This document shows, in pieces, positions 1-8,584 of a DNA stretch of 64,000 nucleotides. Source of the DNA: Clostridiales bacterium (lineage in GTDB: Bacteria > Bacillota > Clostridia > Lachnospirales > Lachnospiraceae); assembly GCA_012519695.1 (NCBI GenBank), contig JAAYPT010000060.1, forward strand, positions 1 through 64,000. Direction: 5' to 3'. The notes below the pieces were generated by a model. It was not told the origin of the DNA. It ran no database searches and was given only the letters and a program-made list of their open reading frames with translations. Positions within the stretch are counted from its first letter, which is position 1; the number at the start of each line of letters is the position of its first letter. The translations under genes were made by a program, and so were the position numbers.

Positions 1-686
1 CGTTCTAAAAGCACCGCAATTACCTTTTTGGTTATCTGACTTAAGATGGTACTTCGCACACCTCTGATATTGCGGTCAGTCTGCCCCAACAGATTTCCAA
101 TAAAAAGAGTGCTGTAATCTCGGATATACAGATAATAGATAAGCTCTTTGTAACTGTCCTTCAAGTCATAAATAATCTTGGAATAATCCTCATCCGTAAG
201 AAATTCATGCATTTCAAAGGGACAGTCAAATATTACATCCAGAAAATCACCTTTCATCATCTGCCGCCAGTAGGTGTGATGGATGGGGTAGGGAATTACC
301 AGCGGGTCTTTTGGAGCATCCTCTGTTAACCGGTTCATTTCCCTACCTATTTCGTGATAGCGTTCTTTTCGTTCCCGGTTATCATCTAAGTGATCCCACT
401 GCTTTATGACTTCCTTAAAATCTTCTTCGGTTCTCGCACCATCTTCCAGTCTTAAAAGAGCCTGTGCACGAAGCTCCCGTTTTAACAGTGTGCGTGAGGC
501 TGCTTCTGTAGCTTCTTCCTCCGGTACATCAGCATCCGGTTCAGGGTAAGCAGCCATTTCTAATTCTATTTCTGCAAGCGCAGCCTGCTCAATGATTCGT
601 GCCTGTTCCAGTTCATCCATATACATAAGTTCATCAGAGGCTATACTATCTTCGTTTTCTAATAAATCTTCGTAATCTGTTCTCAA
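1..686 (-). CDS. Sigma-70-like protein of a mobile element, partial
   Basis: Reading the reverse strand from TTG at 686 gives an open frame that runs off the left edge, about 228 residues. The N-terminal third is very acidic. The C-terminal part (YSKIIYDLKDSYKELIYYLY followed by a helix-turn-helix-like stretch with LLGQTDRNIRGVRS) resembles sigma-70 region 4, so a promoter-recognition or accessory regulatory role is inferred. TTG is chosen because a stop lies just upstream in frame and AAGGA precedes it by about 11 nt. A short ATG reading frame ends across this TTG (ATTGA), suggesting translational coupling. It is divergent from the recombinase unit on the right. The distal end is outside the window. 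Confidence 0.55.
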   Translation of the reverse strand, partial: MRTDYEDLLENEDSIASDELMYMDELEQARIIEQAALAEIELEMAAYPEPDADVPEEEATEAASRTLLKRELRAQALLRLEDGARTEEDFKEVIKQWDHLDDNRERKERYHEIGREMNRLTEDAPKDPLVIPYPIHHTYWRQMMKGDFLDVIFDCPFEMHEFLTDEDYSKIIYDLKDSYKELIYYLYIRDYSTLFIGNLLGQTDRNIRGVRSTILSQITKKVIAVLLE

Positions 687-922
687 TTTATATCAATCCT
701 TGTCATTTTTTCAAAAACACTTCCGCAAAACCACTTCTGTTTCTCCTATTAGTGAAGGGGTAATCTTTTTGCAACTAAAAGGATTACTTTGTGCGTTAGC
801 TGATTCTTATAGAAGAAGTATAACATAAAACAAACATATGTTCTATAACTTTTTATAAGAGTTTTGGAGTACGCGTGCAGACTTGGAACGAAACAGTAGG
901 AATTATGAAGGGAGGTTTTGCT

Positions 923-1114
923 ATGGAATGGTGTCAGTTAGATGCAAAGAAATGTCTGGAATTTAGCAGGAAGATGGCAGTGCTTAGAAAACTGGTTCGT
1001 CTTGGATTGATTTCAGAGAATGAATATATTCTGGCAAAGAATAAGATTATGAGTTCGTATCATATTCTGGAGTCGGAATATTTCAAATCCGGTACAGGAA
1101 ATAAGGTTGCTTAG
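923..1114 (+). CDS. SHOCT-like small protein
   Basis: A 63-residue protein starting at ATG 923, which has GGGAGG 7-8 nt upstream; the longer open frame upstream lacks such a site. The body (ARKLVRLGLISENEYILAKN-like; here AVLRKLVRLGLISENEY) resembles the SHOCT short C-terminal fold: a basic helix, then LGLISENEY, then a second helix. Genes of this kind commonly sit directly before large serine recombinases in Lachnospiraceae elements, as here with the recombinase about 180 nt downstream. Its function is unknown; it may help the recombinase or be an oligomerisation module. Confidence 0.55.
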   Translation: MEWCQLDAKKCLEFSRKMAVLRKLVRLGLISENEYILAKNKIMSSYHILESEYFKSGTGNKVA

Positions 1115-1290
1115 CAGCCATAATCAGTATTGGGGAAGATAAGGAGCCTGTGTATGCATGAAAATGTGTATGCAGGCTCTTTTGTTATGGGATGAACAAT
1201 ATTTATTTTGTATGTTCGTTCATATTTTCATTTTTTAGTATGCTTGGTATGAAGGATAAACCAAGCACGGATTTAAGAAGGAGGATTTTT

Positions 1291-2982
1291 ATGGCAGAAG
1301 TAGAAGTTATCAAGGCGGTGGAGGGACCTATACTCCGCAAGAGAGATTATGAGGGTAAACCACTCGTTATTACAAGACAGAGAGTTGCGGCATATGTCCG
1401 TGTAAGTACGGATGATGACGAGCAGCTTGAGAGTTTTCAGTCACAGAAGCAGTATTATCAGGACAAAATATCTGAAAACAGAGACTGGGTTATGGTGGGG
1501 ATTTATGCAGATGAAGCCATCACCGGAACAAAGGTGGATAAGCGAGAGCAGTTTCAGAGGATGATACAGGATTGTATGGATGGAAAGATTGATGTGATTA
1601 TGACAAAATCAGTATCCCGATTTTCCAGAAATACAGTTGATATTCTCCAGTATGTCCGTCTTCTGAAGGAAAGAGGCATAGCGGTTATTTTTGAAAAGGA
1701 AAATATTAATACCATGACGGAGCAGGGTGAAATGATGCTTACCCTTATGGGGACACTGGCACAGAATGAGGTGGAGTCCACATCCAAGAATGTGAAGATG
1801 GGCATCAAGATGAAAATGAAGCGTGGGGAGCTGATGGGCTTTAACGGATGTCTCGGTTATGATTATCACCCGGAAGACAAAACCATTACGGTGAATGAGG
1901 CAGAAGCAGAAACCGTGCGATTGATTTTTGAACTGTATCTGCAGGGATACGGAACTTATACCATAGCAAGGCGTCTGGAGGCACTGGGGAAACTCAATAA
2001 AAAAGGTGTGGCAAAATGGACGGACAGTGGTGTGCGAGGCATTATCAAGAATGAGAAGTATAAAGGCGATTTGCTTTTACAGAAAACCATTACCACTGAT
2101 CCGATTTCCAAGAGACGAATCGAGAATTTTGGTGAAGAGGAGCAGTATTATGTCCGAGACCATCATGAGCCCATTGTAAGCAGAGAGGTTTGGGAGCAGG
2201 CAAAAGAAATTCGCTTATCCCGCAACCATCAGTCAGATAAAAAGGCAGATGGAAAGAGAGAAAAGTATACGAAAAAGTATGCATTTTCCAGTATGTGTGA
2301 GTGCGGTTTCTGTGGTACGAAGCTGACCAGACGTACCCTTCACAGTAGCTCCAAGTATGAAACACCGGTCTGGTATTGCAGAAATGCAGCCAATAAAGGC
2401 AAGCATAACTGCCCTAATAGTAAATCTGTTCATGAATCTATCCTGGAAAATGCTTTCCTTGAGGCATATAAGCTGTTGGCAGGAAGCTTTGATGATGTGA
2501 TTGATTCTGTGATTGGAACGATTGAAAGCATAGGCTCAAATAATGATGATATTGCCAGACTCAAAAAAGAGCAGAAAGCTCTTGATAATCTGGAGCAGCG
2601 AAGAAAGAAGCTTACGGATATATATCTTGACGATGGTCTTACCAAGGAGGCATATGATGAGAAGTATGAGGAGCTTACCATGAAAATCCAGAAGTCGAAG
2701 GAGTCCATAGAGCTTCTACAGAAGAATGTTTCTAATCAGAAGGATGTGGGCAAGAGAATGGCTTCCCTTAAGAAAGCACTTGCTGATGGGGATATTCTGG
2801 ATGAGTTTGACAGAGTGGTATTTGAAAGTATTGTGGATAAGGTCATCGTGGGAGAGACAAACGAAGATGGAACAGTAGATCCTTACAAGCTGACTTTTGT
2901 TATGAAAGGAAATGGGAACAGTGTTGTTCCTAATGCGAAGGAGTGGTTTAAGGCTGAAAAAAGTGGAATACAGCCAGCGTAG
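1291..2982 (+). CDS. Large serine recombinase (resolvase/integrase family)
   Basis: A 563-residue site-specific recombinase expected to catalyse integration or excision through a serine-DNA linkage. The resolvase domain is near the start (RVAAYVRVSTDDDEQLESFQ, with the catalytic Ser in VRVST), followed by SVSRFSRNTVD and EKENINTMTEQGEMM. The Recombinase domain follows (LGYDYHPEDK, NEKYKGDLLLQKT). A zinc-ribbon has Cys pairs (CECGFCGTKLTRR and WYCRNAANKGKHNCPN), then a coiled-coil and a C-terminal tail. ATG 1291 is chosen because AAGGAGG lies 9 nt upstream; the open frame extends further left without a site. The last ~90 codons are duplicated at 17346-17612. It appears intact and is the only complete recombinase here. 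Confidence 0.93.
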   Translation: MAEVEVIKAVEGPILRKRDYEGKPLVITRQRVAAYVRVSTDDDEQLESFQSQKQYYQDKISENRDWVMVGIYADEAITGTKVDKREQFQRMIQDCMDGKIDVIMTKSVSRFSRNTVDILQYVRLLKERGIAVIFEKENINTMTEQGEMMLTLMGTLAQNEVESTSKNVKMGIKMKMKRGELMGFNGCLGYDYHPEDKTITVNEAEAETVRLIFELYLQGYGTYTIARRLEALGKLNKKGVAKWTDSGVRGIIKNEKYKGDLLLQKTITTDPISKRRIENFGEEEQYYVRDHHEPIVSREVWEQAKEIRLSRNHQSDKKADGKREKYTKKYAFSSMCECGFCGTKLTRRTLHSSSKYETPVWYCRNAANKGKHNCPNSKSVHESILENAFLEAYKLLAGSFDDVIDSVIGTIESIGSNNDDIARLKKEQKALDNLEQRRKKLTDIYLDDGLTKEAYDEKYEELTMKIQKSKESIELLQKNVSNQKDVGKRMASLKKALADGDILDEFDRVVFESIVDKVIVGETNEDGTVDPYKLTFVMKGNGNSVVPNAKEWFKAEKSGIQPA

Positions 2983-2995
2983 ATTGTGGTATACT
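2716..2995 (+). repeat. Direct repeat, recombinase 3' end, copy 1
   Basis: The last ~90 codons of the recombinase and the first bases after its stop (TAGATTGTGGTATA) recur at 17345-17625 in the same orientation with about 90% identity by eye. Homologous recombination between the copies would delete or circularise about 14.6 kb carrying the cargo between them. Confidence 0.85.
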
Positions 2996-3076
2996 ATGTA
3001 AGGTAACAAGGCACTTGTTTCTATATGGTAGGGACAGGTGCCCTGATATAAAAACATTCATAAGGAGGGCTTGATT

Positions 3077-3361
3077 ATGGCTAATCAGACACAAATTTTG
3101 AATGTTAGTGATGAGATGAAATTTGACGATAATGTGCAGACGGACAATGTGAAGGAGCAGGAAGAAAATATGTATTCTTCTTCATCAGACACTACTGAAG
3201 AATTGTGTTCTTTTCGGGCAACCGACACATGTGGAGACGGTTTGTCTTTTGTCAAGGAAAGCCCGGTAAATCAAAGGGTTGCGCCGATTTGGGGCAAAAA
3301 GGGTTGTGTGTTTCAGTTTCCGCAGAAGACACATGCGGAAACGGATTTACCCCAGGGGTAA
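3077..3361 (+). CDS. Recombinase-linked small ORF, copy A
   Basis: Starts at ATG 3077 behind a strong AAGGAGGGCTTGATT. Its first part reads MANQTQILNVSDEMKFDD and its conserved end TCGDGLSFVKES. A paralogue with the same leader and the same end is at 18506-18694. The residues after FVKES (to 3361) are not shared with that copy, so the true conserved unit may be only about 60 residues. The leader from about 3046 (ATAAAAACATTCATAAGGAG) is identical in both copies. I do not recognise a family. Candidates are a leader peptide regulating downstream cargo, a small antitoxin, or a remnant. Confidence 0.45.
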   Translation: MANQTQILNVSDEMKFDDNVQTDNVKEQEENMYSSSSDTTEELCSFRATDTCGDGLSFVKESPVNQRVAPIWGKKGCVFQFPQKTHAETDLPQG

Positions 3362-3380
3362 GAGTTTCGGAATTGTTGAT

Positions 3381-3418
3381 ATACATTTTGGCAAAAGGGA
3401 TACCTTTTCGCAAAAGGC
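3381..3418 (+). repeat. Inverted repeat, left arm
   Basis: A 38-nt element (beginning ATACATTTTGGCAAAAGGGA) just before the two-gene unit 3439-4869. Its reverse complement occurs at 5124-5161 with 33 of 38 matches. It contains an internal dyad GCAAAAGG/CCTTTTCGC. A partial relative (ATACTTTTTTGCAAAAGG) is near 15664. Confidence 0.7.
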
Positions 3419-3438
3419 AAAGTGTAGGGAGGATACAT

Positions 3439-4134
3439 ATGAATTTAAGTATTTTATTAACTGACTTTATTGATACGAAAGGAATGCTCAAAACATATAG
3501 GTTTATACCCATTAATCAATATAATAGAATAGTGGTTGATAGATTATCTGATATTTGTACAGATGTAAAGGGAAATACAGATAAGGATGTGGGATTGCTA
3601 AGAGTATATAACTCTGACAAATGTCAGTTGCTTTCTACTACTTGTAAAATCAAAGATTTTACAGACAGTTATGGTAAGATTTTTTTCTGTTTTGAGCATA
3701 TGTTTATACCTGTTGAGAGTTCTAGATATGGAAGCTGTGGTATTTATAATTTTATTTTACCTGTAGACTATAGATTGACAGAATTACATATTGTAGATCC
3801 TTTTGATGATAATAAAAATTTAAAAAAGAAAAAGCACTTTAAATATGATGTTTTTTATGATTGCGAAAGCCATATTCAAGTTGTACAAATGCAGTTACGT
3901 TCGGCAAGAGGAAATTTTTCTTTTATTCTTACAGGAGAAGCATGTATTGATGATGGTAAGAACAAATTTATAGACTGTAAAGAGCAAAACATATACTTAG
4001 ATGAGGATATTCGAGAATTCTTTTTTGATGATGGTATAAAGAAGTCATTTTGGGAAAATTTGAAAGAATCAATATTATTAGAGCCTAATTTTAATGGGAT
4101 CGGGATAGATTTAAAGAAATTATTTCAAAAATAG
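3439..4134 (+). CDS. Unknown cargo protein, first gene of a pair
   Basis: A 231-residue protein. ATG 3439 has TAGGGAGG 5-6 nt upstream; an open frame extends further left over the small ORF but that is probably chance. The sequence is rich in predicted beta strands (FILPVDYRLTELHIVDPF, SHIQVVQMQLRSARGNFSF), with a lysine run NLKKKKHF. There is no signal peptide or membrane segment, and I recognise no family. It is followed after 21 nt by the 4156 gene, so the two form an operon. Location behind a recombinase, bracketed by inverted repeats and beside other defence-like cargo, suggests mobile accessory or anti-phage function; this is inference. Confidence 0.6.
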   Translation: MNLSILLTDFIDTKGMLKTYRFIPINQYNRIVVDRLSDICTDVKGNTDKDVGLLRVYNSDKCQLLSTTCKIKDFTDSYGKIFFCFEHMFIPVESSRYGSCGIYNFILPVDYRLTELHIVDPFDDNKNLKKKKHFKYDVFYDCESHIQVVQMQLRSARGNFSFILTGEACIDDGKNKFIDCKEQNIYLDEDIREFFFDDGIKKSFWENLKESILLEPNFNGIGIDLKKLFQK

Positions 4135-4155
4135 TATAAGATTGGAGGGTAAAGA

Positions 4156-4869
4156 TTGAGAACAGCGAATGAATATGAGATTGCAATTTTTAAGAAAGAA
4201 TATTGTAAAAATGGAGAGGCTAGAATCAGTATAGGAAAAGATTTTGAAGTTGATGTAGAGTCTTTTGAAGAATTATTGCCTGGGAAAATTGTCAGCAGTT
4301 ATGCAACGGGTAATCGTGATATTGAAAATTCTTTCATAATGTTTAGAGTTTGTGACGTAATCAAGGATATCCAATTTTTCCCGGTTTTTTCAGAGACAGT
4401 TGGAAGGAAAATGCTTAAGAGTTGGAATAAACCAGTACCAAAGAAGCGAAGTATTTTCATAGAAGATAACAATGGTGTAGGAAGAGGTAATGGTGGAACT
4501 GGAAATGGGAATAAAAACAATGTAGAAAATTCTAAATTAAGAAGTTTGATTTTGTTTGCACGTTCATTAATGATTTTACATATTAATGATCCGCAACCAA
4601 TGAATGGAATGCTAAAAGAAATATATGAAAAATTAGAATTACATCCATATTGGAATGTGAGAAATTATGAGGTCAAAGCTGTAAATACTGCGATAGGAAG
4701 TTTTTTACGGAAAGATATTAATGTTCAAAATGAAAATTTTCAAAACTTGCAGGACTATATACTTTATTTGCAAACAAATGTAACTGGAAGGCGTTTAAGA
4801 AATACTAATTTCGATACGTTACGAAATATTATGAGAACAGAATACCCGGCAGAACAAGTATATTTTTGA
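4156..4869 (+). CDS. Unknown cargo protein, second gene of a pair
   Basis: A 237-residue protein beginning at TTG 4156 with TGGAGGG upstream. The N-terminal ~100 residues are mixed alpha/beta. A Gly/Asn-rich linker (GRGNGGTGNGNKNN, about residues 114-127) leads to a helical C-terminal domain (LRSLILFARSLMILHINDPQ, GRRLRNTNFDTLRNIMRTEY). No family is recognised and no catalytic motif is obvious. The linker separating two domains suggests sensor and effector parts. It is in an operon with 3439-4134. Confidence 0.6.
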   Translation: MRTANEYEIAIFKKEYCKNGEARISIGKDFEVDVESFEELLPGKIVSSYATGNRDIENSFIMFRVCDVIKDIQFFPVFSETVGRKMLKSWNKPVPKKRSIFIEDNNGVGRGNGGTGNGNKNNVENSKLRSLILFARSLMILHINDPQPMNGMLKEIYEKLELHPYWNVRNYEVKAVNTAIGSFLRKDINVQNENFQNLQDYILYLQTNVTGRRLRNTNFDTLRNIMRTEYPAEQVYF

Positions 4870-5122
4870 GTTAAAAAATATGTGAAGAAATATCAAAGAA
4901 GTAAAACACTACCCCAATCCTGAATATACATTACATACTTTTGCAATGTAGTATAAAATCCCTGTTACTGTAAATATTAAAACCGTCTGTCTGCTTTCAA
5001 GGAAACCTTGATTTTCTGCGGTTTGTGGGATGTTAAGGGGCGAAAATGGATGTGTGTTTTGTAGCCTTATGAATGAAACATTTGAATATCGTAGCAGAGG
5101 GGGGGAGACTCTGCTGAATAAT

Positions 5123-5187
5123 AGGCTTTTGCTAAAAGGTATCACTTTTGTGAAAATGTATGATACCCTCCGGCAGAAGCCTTTTTA
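5123..5187 (+). terminator. Terminator-like hairpin after the two-gene cargo
   Basis: An outer stem AGGCTTTTGC pairs with GCAGAAGCCT, followed by TTTTTAT. An inner stem GGTATCA pairs with TGATACC. A second hairpin, AGCAGAG/CTCTGCT, lies just upstream at 5092-5116. Together they probably end transcription of 3439-4869. The rest of 4870-5199 holds no gene I can support. Confidence 0.5.
5124..5161 (-). repeat. Inverted repeat, right arm
   Basis: Reverse complement of 3381-3418 with 33 of 38 matches, so the two-gene unit lies between the arms. The arm is embedded in a terminator-like hairpin (AGGCTTTTGC / GCAGAAGCCT). Confidence 0.7.
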
Positions 5188-5199
5188 TATAAAGATAAC

Positions 5200-5228
5200 T
5201 TGACTTCTAAATCTTACTGATGTAATAT
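5200..5228 (+). promoter_or_regulatory. Promoter with overlapping BlaI operator
   Basis: TTGACT (5200-5205), a 17-nt spacer and TAATAT (5223-5228). The dyad TTACTGATGTAA (5214-5225) covers the spacer and -10. The same TTAC-N4-GTAA pattern is found at 5280, 8992, 9069 and 9092, so BlaI repression of the 5401 gene is expected. Confidence 0.75.
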
Positions 5229-5279
5229 TTGCATGGGTGTAACAGGTGCTCAAAAGGAAAATTTTTTTGCGTTGAAATC

Positions 5280-5291
5280 TTACATATGTAA
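5280..5291 (+). promoter_or_regulatory. Second BlaI operator in the 5' leader
   Basis: A perfect dyad TTACATATGTAA within the context AAATCTTACATATGTAATAAA, nearly identical to the operator upstream of blaI (8992). It lies about 55 nt downstream of the promoter and would add a roadblock. Confidence 0.7.
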
Positions 5292-5310
5292 TAAAAGGAG
5301 GGTTGAGAAG

Positions 5311-5337
5311 ATGGTTGTATTTAGAATGTTGATGTAA
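5311..5337 (+). CDS. Possible 8-codon leader peptide
   Basis: ATG 5311 follows AAAGGAGGGTTGAGAAG and reads MVVFRMLM then stop. The ribosome site is strong for such a short frame. It may be a leader peptide or the stub of a gene deleted between the operator and 5401. Low confidence. Confidence 0.25.
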   Translation: MVVFRMLM

Positions 5338-5400
5338 AAATTGTTCGTGGATTAGGAAGTAAAAGTTAAAAGAAGTTACAGAAGAAAGGAAGATTTTGGG

Positions 5401-6321
5401 ATGAAACTAAAACGATGTATGATAATGGGTATAACTGCTTGCTTGATTATAGGAAGTATGTCAGGATGCAGTTCAAAAGAGAATGGAAACAGCCAATCAA
5501 ATCAAAAGGAACAGACAATACAGATTAATCAAACCGAAGAAGAAATAAGTGAAAACGAGGATGTGAAGAATGAAGAGGAACTGCAGCCGACAACAGTCAC
5601 TGTAGATTATGCGGAAGCGTTTCAATCAATCCAAGGGTGTGCAGTTATTTTGAATTCAGAAAATAATACATATACTTTTTATAATGAAGACAAATGCAGA
5701 ACGAGGGTATCTCCTAATTCTACGTTCAAAGTAATCTCAGCTTTAATAGGAATTCATAATCAAGTGGTAACGTCAGAGGATAGTAAAATGGGGTATGATG
5801 GAATGAATTACCCAGTTGATGCATGGAATGCCGATTTAAGACTGGAAGATGCATTTCGAAGTTCTTGCATTTGGTACTTTAGAAAAGTAATAGAAGAGGT
5901 GGGACAAGAGACAATCCAAGAGGAATTAAACAAATTGGATTATGGAAATTGTGACATATCTGAATGGAGTGGAAGTGGTGTGAACTCTTTTCCAGAACTT
6001 AATGGTTTTTGGATTGAATCATCTTTGTTGATTTCTCAGATAGAGCAGGTGGAAGTTTTGCATAAGATTATGGAAGGGGAAACTATATATACAGAATCAG
6101 AGATAGAAATTCTAAAAAGCATTATGTTACTTGAGGCTAGTGATTCAAAAAAAATATATGGAAAAACAGGAACGGGAACAGACGGTACAGCATGGTTCAT
6201 CGGTTTTGTCGAAAAAGAAAATACTAATATATATTTTGCTATATATTTAGATGATAATTTTTCGAATGAAATTAGTGGGACAAAGGCACAGGAAATAGCA
6301 TTTAATATCCTAGAGGAGTAA
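5401..6321 (+). CDS. Class D beta-lactamase-like lipoprotein
   Basis: A 306-residue lipoprotein with signal peptide and lipobox GSMSGC (Cys near residue 23), then an Asn/Glu-rich spacer. The penicillin-recognising domain has the class D motifs: STFK (active Ser and Lys), SCI in place of SxV, YGN (LDYGNCD), WIESSL...EQVE and KTGTG. It is strongly similar to the sensor domain of the BlaR1 encoded at 6781-8583 (STYK, YGNHD, WAESSLKISPIEQVE, KTGTG). Either a secreted, membrane-tethered beta-lactamase or a soluble-side sensor is possible; BlaI operators upstream favour an inducible beta-lactamase. The start has AAAGGAAG upstream. Confidence 0.75.
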   Translation: MKLKRCMIMGITACLIIGSMSGCSSKENGNSQSNQKEQTIQINQTEEEISENEDVKNEEELQPTTVTVDYAEAFQSIQGCAVILNSENNTYTFYNEDKCRTRVSPNSTFKVISALIGIHNQVVTSEDSKMGYDGMNYPVDAWNADLRLEDAFRSSCIWYFRKVIEEVGQETIQEELNKLDYGNCDISEWSGSGVNSFPELNGFWIESSLLISQIEQVEVLHKIMEGETIYTESEIEILKSIMLLEASDSKKIYGKTGTGTDGTAWFIGFVEKENTNIYFAIYLDDNFSNEISGTKAQEIAFNILEE

Positions 6322-6324
6322 TCA

Positions 6325-6729
6325 AGAGAAGTTAAGATTTTACTATGTGTTGCTGGTATATTTATTGCAATGATAGCTGCACTTTGGCTTTGCTTCGTTT
6401 ATGAGACGGATTATAAAAAGACAATATGCGATACAGCAATCTCGCCAGATAAAAAATATGAACTGATACTGGAAGCCGTTGGAGAAGCTGAGTGGCCATT
6501 TGGATCAGCTAGTGGTCGATTGATTCTTAAAGAAGGAAAAAACAAAATATCATAAGTGGGTTTTGAGTTACGGAATGATGGTAAAAGCATAAGCAGCAAT
6601 TGTTGGAAAGTGACTTGGTATGAGGATTATGTAGAAGGCATTCTTTCTGGAGAGGAACAAGCTGATGAACAGATTCTCTTATATTTCAATGGAGAGAATG
6701 AGAGACAGCAGTTAACAGATGAAGAATAG
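6325..6729 (+). pseudogene. Broken small membrane-anchored protein
   Basis: The frame just after the 5401 gene reads REVKILLCVAGIFIAMIAAL (membrane segment) and continues through a TAA at 6553-6555 into VGFELRNDGKSISSN and on to a stop at 6729. The segments on both sides belong together (SASGRLILKEGKNKIS then VGFELRNDG), typical of small proteins with one membrane helix and an extracellular domain. No ATG is present before the helix; ATG 6370 is inside it. I read it as a pseudogene with a lost start and a nonsense codon. Confidence 0.55.
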
Positions 6730-6736
6730 TAAAGAA

Positions 6737-6782
6737 GGTAAAGGGTCAAAGTGTTTCATCTGGAGACCCTTTACCTTTTTTC
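6737..6782. terminator. Bidirectional terminator
   Basis: A perfect 11-bp stem GGTAAAGGGTC / GACCCTTTACC followed by TTTTTT, and preceded by A-rich sequence for the reverse strand. It separates the convergent 5401/6325 unit and blaR1. Confidence 0.85.
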
Positions 6783-8583
6783 AATACCAGATATTCATGT
6801 CTGATAATATAGATAAAGCAATATCAGATGCTTTGCTTCCGGTAGCATTTTCAGTGGCTCCGATATTTAAGGCAAAGAAATACGTATTATCTGAAGTTTC
6901 GATATATCCAATGAACCATCCGCTTATGTTCTCTCCATTAATATTTCCTGTTCCGGTTTTGCCGTATAGGTTACCATTAGCAGTGGAAGAAAGTAATAAG
7001 GCATTCTTTACAGTCTGAATATTATCTGCATCAAAATTAAATTCATTGATGTACAGTCGTTGGAGCATTTCGACCTGCTCAATAGGAGAAATTTTGAGGG
7101 AAGATTCTGCCCAAAAGGAAGAAACGCCACCTGACAGGTCATGATTGCCATAATTAATATATGCATAGAAGTCTTCTAAAGTTTCTAATCCGGCAGTTTG
7201 GTCTAATGATTGAAAGTACCAATTGACAGAGTTTTGAAATGCTGTAGTAAGGTTTTGATTGGCATTCCACTCTGCAATAGGGTATTCTTGCCCATTCCAT
7301 GTCATTTCGTTTGAAGCCGAAGTTATATATCTGTTTTCCAAACCTAACAGGGCACTGTATATTTTATATGTCGAATCCGGCGAAATTCGTTTTTGTGCCA
7401 TTGCTTTGTTATAAATTTGCCAACTGTCGGTAGTTGCATCAAACAGGACAAAACAACCTTGATAATCGTTAAAATATGATGATAAATCAATATAAGAGAT
7501 ATTGCTGTCGTTTTTATTTATTTGATAGGTGTTTTCTATTTCTATTGCAGCATTGACAGAAAGCATGGGCATAAATGTTAACAAAAGGCAGGCAATCAGA
7601 AAATAGGAGCAAACGCCCTTTACTCTTTTCATAAATGTCGGCTTCTCATAAGAGGCAATATTGATGATTCTTCGTTTCATCTGTTTCATGTTTCCACCAA
7701 GGCCGGCAGCAAATGGAAAAGGAGTAAGAGATACTTTTTCCGCAAAGTTAATGAGAATATTCCCATAATCCTCGTAAGCATCCTCTTCAAGCATTTTCAA
7801 AACGGAAGTGTCACAGGCAACCTCTCTGTCATTACGCATTTCTTTCAGTGCGTACCAGACAAGAGGATTGAACCAATATACTATCCCGGCAAGATTCATC
7901 AGATAACTGGCAACAGCATCTTTGTGTTTATAGTGCTGCAGTTCGTGCAACAGCATATACCGCATATCGGATTCGTTGTAATCAGAGATCAGATGAATCG
8001 GCAGATAAATACACGGTTTCAAAAGTCCCACAATAATCGGGGATTTCAAAAATGCAGTACTGTAAACAGGGATATTTCTGTGAATTTCCATTTTCTCCAA
8101 ACATCGATGATATAGTCTGCGTACTTCCGGGTTCTGGAGGGGAAGTGCAGATTTCTCCAAATTGCGTAGGCGGAGAGAGGATTTGATTACTAATATGATC
8201 ATTGCAAAAATGCCTACAATCCATATCCCTAATAGTATGTATCCTGCGATGGATGGTGTCTCACTATTTACCGAAAGAGTAAAGTCGTTCATCCAATTTG
8301 TATTTCCAGTTGTAACCGCTTCTGCGGTGCTTGCAATATTGGTGCCAGCACCGGAAGAAGGAGAACTTCTCAGGCTGCCAAGCCAGGAGAAGATTTGTGG
8401 TAGACCGATGAAACGGAACGGTATAAATGGAACTGCTAAAAGTCCGAGCAGCAGAAACCACAGATTATACTGCATCCGGCTGGACAGGCTGTTTTTGAAT
8501 ATCCGTTTGACAATCAAAAGAATTCCAATGATACCGCTGATAAACACATTGCATATGAAAAAGCGTATCATAAAATTAGCCAC
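6781..8583 (-). CDS. blaR1: BlaR1/MecR1 beta-lactam sensor-transducer
   Basis: A 600-residue membrane sensor. The N-terminal half has several membrane helices and an M56 zinc peptidase with HELQH (His213, Glu214, His217) and the sequence YLMNLAGIVYWFNPLVWYAL. A further helix lies near 320-345. The extracellular C-terminal sensor has class D-like motifs STYK (Ser404), NSVNWYF, YGN and KTGTG. When a beta-lactam acylates Ser404 the peptidase is expected to trigger cleavage of BlaI. The start is GTG 8583, one base after the blaI stop, with GGAGG inside the end of blaI, so the genes are co-transcribed. Confidence 0.93.
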   Translation of the reverse strand: MANFMIRFFICNVFISGIIGILLIVKRIFKNSLSSRMQYNLWFLLLGLLAVPFIPFRFIGLPQIFSWLGSLRSSPSSGAGTNIASTAEAVTTGNTNWMNDFTLSVNSETPSIAGYILLGIWIVGIFAMIILVIKSSLRLRNLEKSALPLQNPEVRRLYHRCLEKMEIHRNIPVYSTAFLKSPIIVGLLKPCIYLPIHLISDYNESDMRYMLLHELQHYKHKDAVASYLMNLAGIVYWFNPLVWYALKEMRNDREVACDTSVLKMLEEDAYEDYGNILINFAEKVSLTPFPFAAGLGGNMKQMKRRIINIASYEKPTFMKRVKGVCSYFLIACLLLTFMPMLSVNAAIEIENTYQINKNDSNISYIDLSSYFNDYQGCFVLFDATTDSWQIYNKAMAQKRISPDSTYKIYSALLGLENRYITSASNEMTWNGQEYPIAEWNANQNLTTAFQNSVNWYFQSLDQTAGLETLEDFYAYINYGNHDLSGGVSSFWAESSLKISPIEQVEMLQRLYINEFNFDADNIQTVKNALLLSSTANGNLYGKTGTGNINGENISGWFIGYIETSDNTYFFALNIGATENATGSKASDIALSILSDMNIWY

Positions 8584-8584
8584 G

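Noticed and set aside
2983-3076. Riboswitch in the leader after the recombinase
   Set aside because: Only one imperfect hairpin (GGCACTTGT/ACAGGTGCC) is seen; no known aptamer core can be recognised.
3205-3438. Extended N-terminus for the 3439 gene, rich in Cys and Gly
   Set aside because: It overlaps the conserved small ORF in another frame, and a good ribosome site precedes ATG 3439, so the extension is probably chance.
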